64,000 nucleotides of DNA. Source: Shouchella clausii (GTDB lineage Bacteria > Bacillota > Bacilli > Bacillales > Bacillaceae_D). The stretch covers positions 19,386 through 83,385 of the forward strand of contig NZ_BCXJ01000008.1 in assembly GCF_001598215.1 (NCBI RefSeq), read 5' to 3'. Of this stretch, positions 26,555 through 36,042 are shown in pieces. Under the pieces are notes generated by a model, which did not search any database, was not told the origin of the DNA, and worked only from the letters and a program-made list of their open reading frames with translations. Positions within the stretch are counted from its first letter, which is position 1; every line of letters begins with the position of its first letter. A program made the position numbers and the translations under genes.

Positions 26555-27423
26555 TGAGGCGTTTCATCTTGCTCTTTTAACGGCAAACCGAGGCGCATAC
26601 AGCCACGTGTTTCAATGCCGCCTATTCCTTTTTGTCCTGTAATGGTATTGCGCAATATTTCCCATAAATTAACCGTCTCTAAAAAAGAAGTACGACTAAG
26701 CCTTGATGCAATATAGACTGGATCAAGCGCGTGGATGTTAACACGTTCTGGGGAACTGGCAAAATTAGCGCCAGCTTTAATTAACGTCTCAAAATGGGAC
26801 TGACAGGCCCCAGCAAAAATAAGCAAGTCATCACGGCTTTGTACCGTGCTTCTTGCAATACGGACACAGTCCGCAAAATACTTTGTGTGGCGATAAGCCT
26901 TTAACTCATTCCGGTCTCCTTTTGCTTTTGAGTAGGCATCATGCCCTGTAATCACAACAATATCCGGTTGGACCATTTCCATAAGCGAGGCCATTTGCGT
27001 TGGCATTTCTTTTTCTTCCATGTGGACGCCGTAAACGGGGACGCCGAATTTTTCATATAACGCCGTGCAACGATTTAAATAATTTGAGTCTCCATCTAAG
27101 TGAAGAACACGGCCTCTCATTTCAAAAAAACGCGGCGTTTCTTCGTAGCCTGATGCAGCTTGATATTCTTGCCTTCGTTTCATTAATTTTGCATCTTGGC
27201 GAAACAACCGGTAGGAAACATCCTCTCGCTCTTTTTGTCGCTTTTTATCCGTTTCCCGTTCTTTTGCGGACATCTTTTTTAGATCGGTCACTGGCGCATC
27301 CGCCAGCAGACGCATTTCTTCACCGACTAATGTTGCCAAGCCGCGCTCGATTGCAAGCACACGAAACAAGACATCGCAATCATAAGAGAGTCGGCCTACC
27401 ACATCACCAACTTGTATTGTCAT
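26536..27423 (-). CDS. yabG: Sporulation-specific protease YabG
   Basis: 295 residues. The N-terminal VGDVVGRLSYDCDVLFRVLAI and the central HLDGDSNYLNRCTALYEKFG, DIVVITGHDAYSKAKGDRNE and FAGACQSHFETLIKAGANFA match YabG. YabG is a mother-cell cysteine-type protease that trims coat proteins such as SpoIVA and SafA. It has its own terminator and lies between ksgA and veg as in B. subtilis. Confidence 0.95.
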   Translation of the reverse strand: MTIQVGDVVGRLSYDCDVLFRVLAIERGLATLVGEEMRLLADAPVTDLKKMSAKERETDKKRQKEREDVSYRLFRQDAKLMKRRQEYQAASGYEETPRFFEMRGRVLHLDGDSNYLNRCTALYEKFGVPVYGVHMEEKEMPTQMASLMEMVQPDIVVITGHDAYSKAKGDRNELKAYRHTKYFADCVRIARSTVQSRDDLLIFAGACQSHFETLIKAGANFASSPERVNIHALDPVYIASRLSRTSFLETVNLWEILRNTITGQKGIGGIETRGCMRLGLPLKEQDETPQTPQTD

Positions 27424-27474
27424 CGCGTTGCCCCCTCTGCGATAGCCTATGAAGAGGCAACGGCGATGGTTCCT

Positions 27475-28939
<1,465 letters not shown>

Positions 28940-28985
28940 TCCGTTCTCTAAAAAGACCATGACGTTATTGTAGCCTGTTTTCATG

Positions 28986-29027
28986 CAAAAAAAAAGCAAG
29001 TGCTTTGCCAGCAGCTTGCTTTTTTCG
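28986..29027 (-). terminator. Terminator of yabE
   Basis: AAAAAAGCAAG/CTTGCTTTTTTTTT stem with a 15-base loop on the minus strand ending in nine T, a few bases beyond the yabE stop. Confidence 0.9.
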
Positions 29028-29031
29028 CTTA

Positions 29032-30387
29032 TTAATCGAGTATTGTCACTTTCACGCTTTTGCTTCCATAGTTCGTAGCATCTTCTTTAGTCGGGACGTG
29101 TACGTCAATTTTGTTTCCTTTGATAGCACCGCCTGTATCACCAGCAATGGCTTCGCCGTACCCTTCAACGTGTACACGGGTGCCGAGGGGGATGACACTT
29201 GGATCTACAGCAATAACTTTCATATTGGCGTTGCTTTTTAAATCAATGCCAGTTGCTGTAACTCCGCTGCAGCCGTCACAAGCTGCTGTATAAGCAGTCG
29301 ATTGCATTTGCAACGTCTTTTGTTGTTTCTCTTGCTGCACTTCTTGTTTTTCTTGCGGTTGCGGCTCGCTTTCCTGTTCCGTTTTTTCCGACTTTGCCGG
29401 TTCTTTTTCCGGTTGGCTAACCGGCTCTTCATTCACTGGTTCTTCATTCACTGGTTCTTGGGTTACTGTTTCATGGGCCGTTTGCGTCTCAGAGACATAC
29501 TCTTTTGCCTCTTCTTGTTTTGTTCCAATCGCAATAATGCGGTTTTCACTCTCTTCAACGGTTTCCTTCTTCACAAGCTGCCTGTCAACCTCGATGCCGT
29601 CTTCGAGCGTCACTTCATAGTGAAGAGCTTGCTTGCCTTTTTTCCCTTGTTCTACTACACGCTCCACGCCCTGGTTTAAATCGTTGTCTTCTTCGCGAAG
29701 CGTTTCAAATGCAGTTGGTTCCTCAATGACATCGGTGACTTTTTCAACACGTACGAGGCGGATATCAAGCCCGTCTCGCAATTCTTCGTCTAGATCTGGC
29801 TCAACTCGGTCGAGTTCGCCAAGCTCGACATTGGCTTCTTTCAAAAAGTCAGCGACAGTCGCTGAGGTGCTCCAGTACTCGTCTTCATTGCCGTCAGAGG
29901 CAAAAGTTAAAAGTACGGCTGGCGAATAGGCAATATGTAACCCATCCTCAATCGGGGTATCTCCACTTGGTTCAATCTCGTCTTCGGCTTTTGGTTCGAT
30001 TCCTAACTCAGCAAACAAATCGTTTACATTGTCAGCAACTGTGTAGACTGTTGTCTCTTCACCGGCAACAGACAATGTCACTTCAGCCGCAGGCTTATAA
30101 ACAATGTCCATCCCAGATTCAATCTCCGTTTGCAACGACGGCTCAATCAAATCATGCTCCCCTACACGAATCTCCAAGCTTTCAAGCAAATCCGCGACTG
30201 TCGATTCGTGCGTGCGCACAGTAACCTTCTCACCGTTTTGTTCAACAGCAACCGCTTTTTTGGTCAACTCAAATAATCCAGATAAAATAAGAATTAGTCC
30301 TAGGAAAAGCGCGACTGCAATCAAGATCCTCCGCCTAATGGCAGGGTCGGCTTCAGGCCTATTCAACAGGTTGTGCTTATCGCTCAT
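29032..30387 (-). CDS. yabE: YabE cell-wall protein with three DUF348 repeats, G5 and 3D domains
   Basis: 451 residues from an ATG at 30387 with GGAGGG upstream. One N-terminal membrane anchor (RRRILIAVALFLGLILILSG) is followed by three ubiquitin-like DUF348 repeats (HESTVADLLESLEIRVGEHD, VADNVNDLFAELGIEPKAED, TSATVADFLKEANVELGELD) and a G5 domain. A Glu/Gln-rich linker and a C-terminal 3D barrel follow (MQSTAYTA...VIPLGTRVHVEGYG, DTGGAIKGNKIDVHVPT) with the catalytic Asp residues of Rpf2/Sps-type lytic enzymes. The linker contains the tandem repeat EPVNEEPVNEEPV. It probably cleaves peptidoglycan. Confidence 0.93.
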   Translation of the reverse strand: MSDKHNLLNRPEADPAIRRRILIAVALFLGLILILSGLFELTKKAVAVEQNGEKVTVRTHESTVADLLESLEIRVGEHDLIEPSLQTEIESGMDIVYKPAAEVTLSVAGEETTVYTVADNVNDLFAELGIEPKAEDEIEPSGDTPIEDGLHIAYSPAVLLTFASDGNEDEYWSTSATVADFLKEANVELGELDRVEPDLDEELRDGLDIRLVRVEKVTDVIEEPTAFETLREEDNDLNQGVERVVEQGKKGKQALHYEVTLEDGIEVDRQLVKKETVEESENRIIAIGTKQEEAKEYVSETQTAHETVTQEPVNEEPVNEEPVSQPEKEPAKSEKTEQESEPQPQEKQEVQQEKQQKTLQMQSTAYTAACDGCSGVTATGIDLKSNANMKVIAVDPSVIPLGTRVHVEGYGEAIAGDTGGAIKGNKIDVHVPTKEDATNYGSKSVKVTILD

Positions 30388-30505
30388 CGTTCGTCCCTCC
30401 TCAAGCACCGAATTATAGAGACGAACGAATAGCGTGTCAACAACAGTTACACAAACGTAACAAAGCAGTAACCTTTGCAATTTGCCCAAATGATAGGAAC
30501 AATAA

Positions 30506-31282
30506 CTAATTATTATATTTAATTCCAAATAATTTCAGTGCGTTTTCCCTCGTTTTCCGGCTCAGCTCCTCATAACTTATACCCCGTAATTCTGCGATAT
30601 CTTCTGCAACCCGCTTTACATAGGCCGGCTCATTTCGTTTTCCTCGATAAGGGTGAGGAGCCAAATAAGGACAATCGGTTTCGATCAGCAACCGTTCAAT
30701 CGGCACATGCGCAGCTACTTCTTTTGGCCGTCTGGCATTTTTAAATGTGACAGGGCCGCCTAGGCCTATATGGAAATTCATGTTTAAGCAACGGTCTGCT
30801 ATTTCAACGCTGCCGCCAAAACAATGCATAATGCCGCCAACTTCAGCTGCTCCTTCTTGCTCAAGGAGTTGGACAACATCTTGGTCGGCTTCGCGATTGT
30901 GAATAATAATCGGCAAGTTTACTTTTTTTGCTAAAGCAATTTGTTTGCGGAACACTTCTTTTTGGACATCCTTTGGCGATTTGTCCCAATGGTAATCAAG
31001 GCCCATTTCGCCAAGAGCAACCACTTTCGGATCGGCTGACAGCTCTTCCAACCAGTGCAAATGCTTATCCTTCATATCTATGGCGTCTACCGGGTGCCAA
31101 CCGACAGCCGCATATAAATCGTTGTATTGTTCGATCAGTTCCATCGCCCGCTCAATTGTAGGCTCGTCAAACCCTATGACAACCATTTCTTTAACGCCTG
31201 CTTCCTGCGCCCTGGCAATCGTTTCCTTGACATCTCCGTGGAACTGCTTGGCATTCAAGTGGACATGCGTATCAAATAACAT
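30506..31282 (-). CDS. tatD: TatD-family metal-dependent DNase
   Basis: About 258 residues. The metal ligands are visible: LFDTHVHLNAKQF (HxH), GEMGLDYHWDKS (Glu), IIHNREADQDVV, IMHCFGGSVE and LIETDCPYLAPHPYRGKRN (Asp). TatD enzymes are 3'-5' exo- or AP-DNases in DNA quality control. The gene corresponds to B. subtilis yabD, which there follows metS directly. Here six accessory genes separate the two. Confidence 0.95.
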   Translation of the reverse strand: MLFDTHVHLNAKQFHGDVKETIARAQEAGVKEMVVIGFDEPTIERAMELIEQYNDLYAAVGWHPVDAIDMKDKHLHWLEELSADPKVVALGEMGLDYHWDKSPKDVQKEVFRKQIALAKKVNLPIIIHNREADQDVVQLLEQEGAAEVGGIMHCFGGSVEIADRCLNMNFHIGLGGPVTFKNARRPKEVAAHVPIERLLIETDCPYLAPHPYRGKRNEPAYVKRVAEDIAELRGISYEELSRKTRENALKLFGIKYNN

Positions 31283-31360
31283 CACTATTCACCTCAAAGG
31301 CATTTTATGCCTTTTGGCTATGTGAACGCAAGTAAAGCATTAAAAAAGTGGGCACCCTTT

Positions 31361-31488
31361 ACAGACTAGAGACAAACGCACGCATACTTCGCCGCTTGCC
31401 TCTCCTAGCCATTTCGTGTACACAAAACCCTTTGCCCATGAACACCCATTTCCCCTCGTTTTCTGGCAGTTTTCCATCAGTTTGGCTG
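31361..31488. repeat. Dispersed inverted-end repeat, copy D
   Basis: The left end ACAGACTAGAGACAAACGCACGC and the right end GTTTTCCATCAGTTTGGCTG are imperfect inverted repeats, similar in length (128 bp) and orientation to copy B. The right end overlaps the last codons of the WG-repeat gene. Confidence 0.5.
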
Positions 31489-33180
31489 ATGGTGATAGTG
31501 GAACGACTGCCAAAACGGCCCTGATTGGTCAATGATCGGTTCAATCTCGGCAAAGGGGATTTTGAAAGTAGGAAAACCAGCCGCATAAGGCGCCAGCTCA
31601 TATACATCAAAGACAAGATAGAGCGCATGCTCATCAACATAGAAAGGTTGGGTGCTTTTCACCCCTTTGTATGCATCTGGAAAGTAATCATCAGCCCTTT
31701 TTTTAATTTGTTCGCCTACTAGTTTGCTTAACGCTGTCACATAATCACGGCCATGTTTAAATAGCTCCGAAAGGGCATAATCATGGCCATTGCGTACGTC
31801 TACATTTGCAAAAGTCCTTGTTGGCATCCCATGCGCTGCTCCAAATGGATACGTATAGCCATCGATTTCCAACACAACGAGGTGTTTTTTAAAAAATAAA
31901 ACATTAAAATCACCTGTAAACGTACGTTCCTTTGTTTCTGTCTCCGTAACATGGCGTACTCCCGCTTGTTTCGCCAATTTTTGGTTGATGGCCTGTTGTT
32001 CAAGTTGGTTCGCCATTCCTTCAATTTGTGGATAATAGACGTAATAATTGGGTCCACGTTTATAGAGGCGTTCTTGGATGCGATAAGGACGGCGCAGTGG
32101 TATTTCTGTCTCCGGGTGCCAAATGATTTTTCCATGCTCATCTGTATAAAAAAGGCGCTGGTCAATAAATGCTGAAACAATGCCATTATCCTTCCGAAGT
32201 ACACCTGTACCAGAAAAAGCCGGAAATGTCTTGACTTTATGGCCTTCTTTATCAATAAAAAACGTTTTGTCTGACTTCACCGCGCTGGCAGTACCTTTCC
32301 TAAAAGAGCCAACATCATCATAGACAAAGTCCGTCAATACGGCCCCGCTTGTATCAGCAATCGCATAACGGCTTAAAAACGGCCTATTGGCGTCCTTCGC
32401 TTTCCCAAGCGCAATACGTCCTTCTTGAAGCAAGCGTATTTCATTGTATATAGGTTCAAATACGGTGTCGCCTGCTTTGTTGATCAACCCATAAGAATAG
32501 TTGTCGCCACTGGTTGCGATAATCGCAAAGCCATCCTCATAGGCAAAAGCCATGCCATATTTGGGCGGAATAACAACATTTCCTGCCTCATCCAAATAGC
32601 CATAAAGATCGCCTTCCTTAAAAGCTATCCGTCCTTCGCTTAGTGATCCAACATCGGTATATGGATATGTATGCAGCACATGACCGTTCTCATCAATCAG
32701 TTGAAATTCTGCGGTTTTCGTTTGCACTACTGCTTTTCCTTCGTCAAAATCAAAGGCAAAAAGATAATGGGCTGCTATGACTTCCTCGCCAGCAGGATTA
32801 AGAAACCCGTAACGGCCATTTGTTTGAAACAGCGCACGGCCATTTTTCATTGGAGCAATGTAGGCATACGTTTTTTTCGTGCGTACATGGCCTTCCTCAT
32901 CCATCATTTTAAACCCGTCTTTTGTTTGAATTATGGCCCGTTCTTCTGAAAAAGGCTGAATGCTTTTATAGACTGGCTTAACGGCAAAACGGCCAAATTG
33001 ATTAATAAGCCCTTGCTTTTCAGTTAACGTAACAATCGCCATACCATTCTTTTGGAAAGGCTCTGCCCCATCATAAACGAGTGAAATGCGGATACGCCCT
33101 CTGTCGTTTATATACCCCCATTTTGTGCCATTCACCGTCTTCGTCGAAACGGGATAAAGGTTCTCGGTCAATCGTTCCAT
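31477..33180 (-). CDS. WG-repeat protein with C-terminal DUF3298-like domain
   Basis: 567 residues, ATG at 33180 with GGAGGTTGG upstream. At least eight WG/KWG-type repeats fill residues 15-360 (KWGYINDRGRIRI, KQGLINQFGRFAV, RYGFLNPAGEEVI, LYGYLDEAGNVVI, SYGLINKAGDTVF and others). The last 200 residues carry FTGDFNVLFFKKHLVVLEID, YPFGAAHGMPTRTFANVDV and YLVFDVYELAPYAAG, the pattern of the DUF3298 domain found in RsiV and PdaC. No signal peptide is seen, so either it is cytoplasmic or export is cryptic. Function unknown. It sits alone, its 3' end touching repeat copy D. Confidence 0.8.
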   Translation of the reverse strand: MERLTENLYPVSTKTVNGTKWGYINDRGRIRISLVYDGAEPFQKNGMAIVTLTEKQGLINQFGRFAVKPVYKSIQPFSEERAIIQTKDGFKMMDEEGHVRTKKTYAYIAPMKNGRALFQTNGRYGFLNPAGEEVIAAHYLFAFDFDEGKAVVQTKTAEFQLIDENGHVLHTYPYTDVGSLSEGRIAFKEGDLYGYLDEAGNVVIPPKYGMAFAYEDGFAIIATSGDNYSYGLINKAGDTVFEPIYNEIRLLQEGRIALGKAKDANRPFLSRYAIADTSGAVLTDFVYDDVGSFRKGTASAVKSDKTFFIDKEGHKVKTFPAFSGTGVLRKDNGIVSAFIDQRLFYTDEHGKIIWHPETEIPLRRPYRIQERLYKRGPNYYVYYPQIEGMANQLEQQAINQKLAKQAGVRHVTETETKERTFTGDFNVLFFKKHLVVLEIDGYTYPFGAAHGMPTRTFANVDVRNGHDYALSELFKHGRDYVTALSKLVGEQIKKRADDYFPDAYKGVKSTQPFYVDEHALYLVFDVYELAPYAAGFPTFKIPFAEIEPIIDQSGPFWQSFHYHHQPN

Positions 33181-33310
33181 GCTACCAACCTCCTGCTTCG
33201 CCTGGTTGGTCCAGTATATGACGGCTTTTCCTAAGCCATGTACAAAAATTGCCGATTTTCATTCGGCCATTGCCGTGTGTAAGTATCAGAAAAGGAATGG
33301 AGGGAAATGG

Positions 33311-33724
33311 ATGTCTACTTCGCCTAACGAACAGATCCTTATTTGCGTCCATTACGGCCATCACAACAGCAAACTCATTAAAAGAGGGGCCGCTCTTGCA
33401 TCTCAACTTAACGCGCCTTTATCGATCCTTGTGTTTGATTCTTTGCCAGAGGAGGAGTATAAACACGATAAAAAAATGGATATGTCCATTTTTAAAGAAC
33501 TTGCTGATGAATACGGCGCTGATTTGAGTGTAGAGAAATCTCATGCCTACAACATTACAAACGTCATCCTCAACTTGGCAAAAGAAAAACAAGCAACACA
33601 AATTGCCGAAAATTTATGGACTGCCTTACTTGACGGTTCGATTATTGACACGTTGCTTGAAAAAGCGCCTTTCGCTGATCTTCATGTAGTCCCTAAAGAA
33701 CGGGCCGATGAAACGGATAATTAG
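33311..33724 (+). CDS. Universal-stress-protein-like (KdpD C-terminal USP-type) protein
   Basis: 137 residues from an ATG at 33311, directly after GGAGGGAAATGG. A longer open frame to 33179 has no ribosome site. QILICVHYGHHNSKLIKRGA and LASQLNAPLSILVFDS form the USP/KdpD Rossmann-like start. KDEs are followed by LAKEKQATQIAENLWTALLD and DLHVVPKERAD. The ATP-binding GxxG(S/T) of active USPs is not seen. It is divergent from the WG-repeat gene. Role unknown. Confidence 0.7.
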   Translation: MSTSPNEQILICVHYGHHNSKLIKRGAALASQLNAPLSILVFDSLPEEEYKHDKKMDMSIFKELADEYGADLSVEKSHAYNITNVILNLAKEKQATQIAENLWTALLDGSIIDTLLEKAPFADLHVVPKERADETDN

Positions 33725-33748
33725 AATTATGAAAGGGGCATATCTGCC

Positions 33749-33948
33749 TATTTGGTGGAACAAATAGATGGCCCTTATGAACGGCGATTTGACGCCAGCA
33801 AAGGCTTCACCTATGAAGGCGTCTTCTTTAAAGAGTGGCAAACGGATTTTGACAGCGGCATTTTCTCCTTCGCTAAGGACGCCATATATTTGAAGTTCGT
33901 GTTGATGATGGCACAGTCCGCCAACTGGTCGACATCGATGAAACATAA
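33749..33948 (+). pseudogene. Small gene with a one-base frameshift
   Basis: GAAAGGGG precedes TTG at 33749. The frame reads VEQIDGPYERRFDASKGF, YEGVFFKEWQTDFDSGIFSF and AKDAIY, then loses register at 33887-33892. Adding one T continues it as FEVRVDDGTVRQLVDIDET and a stop at 33946-33948, giving about 66 residues. Without it the frame runs on to 33991 with unlikely sequence. I do not recognise the family. It probably forms an operon with the USP-like gene. Confidence 0.4.
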
Positions 33949-33991
33949 TGGTCGCGAATCCATCTATTTGCCAATCGCCCCTTCCATCTAA

Positions 33992-34035
33992 AAAAGCGCC
34001 AAACGACGGGCATTTCCCTTTGTTCTGGCGCTTTT
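33992..34035. terminator. Bidirectional terminator before the ABC-F gene end
   Basis: AAAGCGCCA/TGGCGCTTT stem with a 24-base loop and flanking A and T runs. It separates the plus-strand USP unit from the convergent ABC-F gene. Confidence 0.7.
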
Positions 34036-34052
34036 GCTTTGGCTGGTTATTG

Positions 34053-35678
34053 CTATTGTTTTTTTCGTTTTGCCCAGGCGTATGAAAACGAGCCTTCATA
34101 ACGAGTGACAGCCCCATTTTCAAGCCAATAAGTGACAGGAAAAAGTTTGTTCAAAAAATAACGGTCATGTGATACCGTGATGATCGTGCCTGCAAACTCA
34201 GCCAATGCCTCTTCAAGCACTTCTTTTGAGTCTATATCGAGATGGTTTGTCGGTTCATCCAATAGGAGCACGTTATGTTTTTCAAAAATCAACTGGGCTA
34301 GCCGCAGCCGCATTTTTTCGCCTCCGCTTAAATCGGCGACACGCTTAAAAACATCTTGCCCATAAAACAAAAAGCGCGCCAACTGGCCTCGGGCTTCGCC
34401 ATCTGTTAAAAGCGCACTGGCACGGAATGCTTCGAGCACCGTCTGCTTTGGATCAAGTTCTGTGCCATGCTGTGACAAATAGCCTAATGAAACACTAGCC
34501 CCTATTTTGCATTGTCCTGTATCAGGTTCGATCTCCCCTAAAATTAACTTTAATAGCGTCGACTTCCCCTCTCCATTAGCGCCAACAAGGGCGACTCGTT
34601 CTTGATGGCGCACAGCTAAGTCAACTTGACCGAGCACTTGCCGTTCGCCAAATGTTTTCGAAACTGATGTTAGTTCAACTACATCTTCACCACTGCGCCC
34701 TTGCTGCTCAAAAGACAGTTCTACTTTCTTCGTTTGCGGCGGCTTTTTTAGCTCTTCCATTCGCGCTAATGCTTTTTCCATGCTCTTAGCCTGACGGTGC
34801 ATCCCTGCATTAGGCGGGTTAGCGCGGTTCGCCCATTCTTTCAAGCGCTTAATCGCTTCCCGCATCTTTTTGATCTTTTTCTGTTGATCCGCGTATTGCT
34901 GGAATTCTCTCATGAGGCGTTCTTCCCGCTCTATTAAATAACCACTGTAATTGGCTGCATAGTGATGCAACACACCGTTCTCCATTTCCCATATTTCCGT
35001 TACAGCAGCATCAAGGAAAGCACGGTCATGAGAAATAATGAGCACTGCTCCTGCATAATGGCGCACCCAGTCAGCAAGCCAATCAAACGCGTACAGATCA
35101 AGATGGTTAGTTGGTTCATCTAGAATGAGTAATTCAGGCTTTTGCAACAATAAACAGGCTAGGCCGACTTTCGTCCGTTCGCCACCGCTAAGAGCCCCCC
35201 AACGTTTCTCAAGCAATCCCGTAATGCCAAGCCCTGCGGCAATGCGGCGAATATTGGCCTCATATTCAAAGCCACCAACATCAGCAAACTGCTGCTGCAA
35301 GCTGCCGTATTCCTCTAAGACACGTTCTAGCTTGGCTGGTTGCTGCTCGATTGCGAGCACTTCTTCCAATCGCGTCATATGTTCTTTCACTTTTTTTATA
35401 TCGCTAAATACCGTTTCTAGTATCGTGTAGACACACTTGTCTGGCGAATAGGTAGGTGCTTGGGCTAACATGCCTTTCGTCAGTCCTTTTCGCCAGCCGA
35501 TCTCGCCACTTGCAGGGCGTTCTACTCCGGCAAGAATCCGGGCCAGCGTTGTCTTCCCTTCGCCATTCCGCCCGACGAGGCCAATGCGGGCACCGCTTTT
35601 AATTTCCATTGACAGGTTCGCAAACACTTGTGTAGCTCCATATGATTGGCTGACTTGATTGGCATAACAAAGAATCAC
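34053..35678 (-). CDS. ABC-F ribosome-protection ATPase (Vml/Vga/Msr-type)
   Basis: 541 residues from a GTG at 35678 preceded by AGGAGGAACGAAAC. Two ABC domains without membrane segments: Walker A GLVGRNGEGKTTLAR and LVGANGEGKSTLLK, signatures LSGGERTKVGLACLL and LSGGEKMRLRLAQLI, Walker B LLILDEPTNHLDLYAFDWL and LLLDEPTNHLDID. The inter-domain linker (residues 240-300) is helical and basic. Antibiotic-resistance ABC-F proteins (VmlR, VgaA, MsrC) bind the ribosomal E-site and displace lincosamides, pleuromutilins, streptogramins A or macrolides. The leader-peptide attenuator upstream strongly supports a resistance role rather than a housekeeping one. Confidence 0.87.
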   Translation of the reverse strand: MILCYANQVSQSYGATQVFANLSMEIKSGARIGLVGRNGEGKTTLARILAGVERPASGEIGWRKGLTKGMLAQAPTYSPDKCVYTILETVFSDIKKVKEHMTRLEEVLAIEQQPAKLERVLEEYGSLQQQFADVGGFEYEANIRRIAAGLGITGLLEKRWGALSGGERTKVGLACLLLQKPELLILDEPTNHLDLYAFDWLADWVRHYAGAVLIISHDRAFLDAAVTEIWEMENGVLHHYAANYSGYLIEREERLMREFQQYADQQKKIKKMREAIKRLKEWANRANPPNAGMHRQAKSMEKALARMEELKKPPQTKKVELSFEQQGRSGEDVVELTSVSKTFGERQVLGQVDLAVRHQERVALVGANGEGKSTLLKLILGEIEPDTGQCKIGASVSLGYLSQHGTELDPKQTVLEAFRASALLTDGEARGQLARFLFYGQDVFKRVADLSGGEKMRLRLAQLIFEKHNVLLLDEPTNHLDIDSKEVLEEALAEFAGTIITVSHDRYFLNKLFPVTYWLENGAVTRYEGSFSYAWAKRKKQ

Positions 35679-35701
35679 GTTTCGTTCCTCCTATTTGATA
35701 G

Positions 35702-35787
35702 TAGGAAGAGACTTGGGTACACCAAAAAGACGGCAGAGAAATTCTCCGCCGCCTCAATCCGTATGCGAGTAGAAATGTCTCTTCCTA
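35702..35787 (-). promoter_or_regulatory. Transcription attenuator of the ABC-F gene
   Basis: On the minus strand after the leader ORF a 12-bp terminator hairpin GGCGGCGGAGAA/TTCTCTGCCGTC (35753-35729) is followed by TTTTT. It is enclosed by a perfect 11-bp outer stem TAGGAAGAGAC (35787-35777) with GTCTCTTCCTA (35712-35702). The 5' terminator arm can instead pair with TTTTCCGCTGTT inside the leader ORF (35854-35843; 12 pairs, four of them G-U), giving an antiterminator. Ribosome stalling in the leader would choose between them. Confidence 0.75.
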
Positions 35788-35797
35788 ATGGTTTTTC

Positions 35798-35917
35798 CTA
35801 TGCAGTTGCGTAAAAAAGGACAGACTGGTCCAATTTTGCAACAACAGCGGAAAAAATAGCCTGACAAATCCACAAATAGGCGCGAAACTTTGCCTGGCTG
35901 CCATTAAAAAGATCCAT
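35798..35917 (-). CDS. 39-residue leader peptide of the ABC-F attenuator
   Basis: ATG at 35917 with a near-perfect AAGGAGGTGAG ribosome site ten bases upstream. The peptide runs MDLFNGSQAKFRAYLWICQA then IFSAVVAKLDQSVLFYATA and stop. It lies between a strong promoter and the attenuator hairpin of the resistance gene. Leader ORFs with this layout sense ribosome-targeting drugs upstream of ABC-F, erm and cat genes. The codons for IFSAVV form the antiterminator arm. No homologue is recognised. Confidence 0.7.
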   Translation of the reverse strand: MDLFNGSQAKFRAYLWICQAIFSAVVAKLDQSVLFYATA

Positions 35918-35947
35918 TATCTACTCACCTCCTTCATCATTACTGTT

Positions 35948-35976
35948 AGCGTAATGGAAGAAGGCAAAAATGTAAA
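35948..35976 (-). promoter_or_regulatory. Sigma-A-type promoter of the ABC-F leader
   Basis: TTTACA (35976-35971) and TACGCT (35953-35948) with a 17-base spacer, 31 bases upstream of the leader ATG. Confidence 0.6.
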
Positions 35977-36042
35977 GCGTTCTATTCCTAGAACGAGAGA
36001 CGGTTGCCTTTCTATCTCTCTAGATAGCGCTTTCACACAGCT

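Noticed and set aside
33626..34123. 165-codon minus-strand ORF between the USP gene and ABC-F
   Set aside because: It overlaps the USP gene, the bidirectional terminator and the ABC-F 3' end; no ribosome site.
36022..36037. cre-like palindrome after the pectate lyase stop
   Set aside because: It matches the CcpA operator fairly well but lies downstream of pel and well upstream of the ABC-F promoter, with no clear target.
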